A stretch of 7,357 bases of DNA from Propionibacteriaceae bacterium (GTDB lineage: Bacteria > Actinomycetota > Actinomycetes > Propionibacteriales > Propionibacteriaceae): contig JAJTCL010000131.1 in NCBI GenBank assembly GCA_021323255.1, forward strand, positions 1 to 7,357, given 5' to 3'. This document shows, one piece after another, positions 5,865 to 7,357 of the stretch (position 1 is the stretch's first letter; every line of letters begins with the position of its first letter). The notes beneath the pieces are model-generated. The model made no database searches, was not told where the DNA came from, and worked only from the letters and a program-made list of their open reading frames with translations. Position numbers and translations under genes: made by a program.

Positions 5865-7357
5865 CTAGAGGCTTGGCCTGAGCCGCAGCCCTTGGGGTGT
5901 CATCCGGAAGCCCGCATTCTGCAGCGCTTCACTCACATGAACCGAACCGAACACATGGGCACCGTCGGCTCGCTCTACCGTCAATTTTCCCAGCAATCCC
6001 TGCTGCACTGACCTGGCGAGTGCTGCCGCCGCGGGCGCAAGACGGGCCGAGTCCTCGGTGAACGACAGCAGCGTCTTGCCGCCACGTTCCACGTAGAAGG
6101 TCAGAGCGCCGCCGACCAGCACAACCAAAGCTCCCGCCTTGCGGCCGGGCCGGTGACCCTCGCGATCGGGCCAGGGCAGAGCAGCGCCGTACGGATTGGC
6201 CGGATCAGATGCAGCGAGCACGACGGCTGCAGGCTCGGCCGGTTCACCCTGATGACGACGCAGCCGATCCACGGCGCCGGTCAGGGCGAACTGAGCCGCA
6301 CCCAGGCCCTCGACGAAATACCCCCGGCGACATTGGCCCGCCTCCTCGAGTGAGCTGAGCGCCCGATAGGCCGCGCCGAAGCCGCCTTCGGCGTTCTCGG
6401 TTAGTACGCTGCCCCGGGTCACCACCCCGTACCGGTCAAGCTGGGCGAAGATGTCCGAGGCCAGACGGTCTGCTGGCGTTGATGATGAGCGCTGCACCAG
6501 GGACCAACGGCCTGCAGCGGTCGGCGTGGTGAACCGCGGCGTACGGACCGGCCGGCCGAGGCCTCCGCCGGCGAGCCGCGTGCGATGAGTCCTCGCGATC
6601 GGCCGGCTCGGTCTTCTATGAGCTCCGCTGGCAGCGAGGCTGCGCACCGGTGCGAAGGTGTCACCGGTCACCAGACCCGCCCACACCAACTCCCACAAGG
6701 CATCGAGGTATTGGGAGCGATCAGCGGCCAGCAATCCCGTCGGCAGCAAGGCGTCGAAGAAGTAGGCACCCCCGCTTGCCAGAGCTGCTAGCAGTTCCTG
6801 GCTGCGAAATTGTGAGGGCTCGGCGCCTGGCGCGTGCGGTTGTTGATCCGCGACATACCAGCGCAGCCAGCCGTCGGAATCACCGATCGGCCCGTCGCCG
6901 ACCCAATAGATCTCGCCTGCTGCAGTCAGCTCATCCAGCATCGAGGAGCTGTAGTCGGCAACCCGCGCTCGCAGGATCATCGACTCCACGGCACTGGCTG
7001 GCATCGGGTAACCCGAGAGCTGTTCAATCGTCCCGAGCACGGCATCGACGCCTCGGCCAGGTGAGCCTACGCCCTGCCATTCCGCGAGGAACCGAGCAAA
7101 TGTGACCTGGTCAACCGGCTCGACTTCCTTACGGAGCAGCGCAAGGGTGCGCCTCTTGATCAATGCCAGAACGTGGCTGTGGCAGTACTGGCGTCGTTCG
7201 GTGGCGGCCTCTCCCACCATGTCGAGGAACGAACCGGCGACCAATGTGCCGTGGGCAACCAGTGCGTCGCATGCTGCCTCAACGATCGCGCGCCCCAACC
7301 CGTAGCGTCGCGCGATCGTCGAGGCGACGAACGGCCCGTGGGTACGGGCCCAGCGCA
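5865..7357 (-). CDS. lhr: Lhr-type ATP-dependent helicase, C-terminal part (truncated by window edge)
   Basis: The frame stays open to the window edge, giving the last 496 residues and a TAG at 5865-5867; the helicase core with its Walker motifs lies outside. The visible part belongs to the Lhr C-terminal domain, which in mycobacterial Lhr is built of tandem winged-helix modules and a beta-barrel related to the AlkZ glycosylase fold (family knowledge). Lhr is a superfamily 2 ssDNA-dependent 3'-5' helicase linked to DNA repair. Landmarks in protein order are ARTHGPFVASTIARRYGLG near the edge, LRKEVEPVDQVTFARFLAEW, a basic linker rich in R/P/G at about 6540-6640, GYFVEGLGAAQFALTGAVDRL, DPANPYGAALPWP, GRKAGALVVLVGGALTFY, and the ending ALQNAGFRMTPQGLRLRPSL. 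The TTG at 7296-7298 is an internal Leu codon, not the start. No frameshift is seen. Lhr genes occur near the clgR-recA region in several actinobacteria, so the placement is expected. Confidence 0.92.
   Translation of the reverse strand, partial: RWARTHGPFVASTIARRYGLGRAIVEAACDALVAHGTLVAGSFLDMVGEAATERRQYCHSHVLALIKRRTLALLRKEVEPVDQVTFARFLAEWQGVGSPGRGVDAVLGTIEQLSGYPMPASAVESMILRARVADYSSSMLDELTAAGEIYWVGDGPIGDSDGWLRWYVADQQPHAPGAEPSQFRSQELLAALASGGAYFFDALLPTGLLAADRSQYLDALWELVWAGLVTGDTFAPVRSLAASGAHRRPSRPIARTHRTRLAGGGLGRPVRTPRFTTPTAAGRWSLVQRSSSTPADRLASDIFAQLDRYGVVTRGSVLTENAEGGFGAAYRALSSLEEAGQCRRGYFVEGLGAAQFALTGAVDRLRRHQGEPAEPAAVVLAASDPANPYGAALPWPDREGHRPGRKAGALVVLVGGALTFYVERGGKTLLSFTEDSARLAPAAAALARSVQQGLLGKLTVERADGAHVFGSVHVSEALQNAGFRMTPQGLRLRPSL

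Noticed and set aside
7296..7298. TTG as a start codon for the lhr product
   Set aside because: The frame continues upstream through clear Lhr-like sequence to the window edge, so this is an internal leucine codon.

Overview
This window looks like ordinary actinobacterial (Actinomycetota) chromosome. The DNA is GC-rich with mostly G or C in third codon positions. The gene order ftsK, rimO, pgsA, pncC/cinA, clgR-type regulator with a nearby lhr is the familiar neighbourhood found upstream of recX/recA in Streptomyces, Propionibacteriales and relatives. Protein motifs also have an actinobacterial flavour, including the long RimO linker, the Lhr C-terminal module and the ClgR-like HTH. The exact genus cannot be read from the sequence; a Propionibacteriales-like lineage is a guess.

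Layout: 1-189 is a short upstream region that may hold the last 31 codons of another gene (open frame 3-98) and then the ftsK promoter. Plus strand: ftsK (190-2748, chromosome translocase), rimO (2780-4303, ribosomal protein S12 methylthiotransferase), pgsA (4300-4971, phosphatidylglycerophosphate synthase), pncC/cinA C-terminal type (4968-5456, NMN deamidase), and a small HTH regulator of the ClgR type (best start 5523, stop at 5832-5834). Minus strand: the 3' part of lhr (5865-7357), cut by the window edge and converging on clgR across 30 bases.

rimO, pgsA and pncC are joined by two ATGA stop/start overlaps and are almost certainly one translationally coupled unit. Their functions are not one pathway: ribosome modification, anionic phospholipid synthesis and recycling of the NMN released by NAD-dependent DNA ligase. 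ftsK and clgR each have a TANNNT -10 element placed so that transcription would begin at or next to the ATG, suggesting leaderless mRNAs. ClgR-family proteins activate clp protease and repair genes; this one ends in three alanines, which fits feedback turnover by Clp proteases.

I saw no mobile element, CRISPR array, tRNA, rRNA or defence cassette. I do not see an undescribed system here. The points worth a second look are modest: the clgR 5' region (micro-ORF, palindromes, promoter), its C-terminal degron, a short insertion in the FtsK motor domain, and probable leaderless starts.
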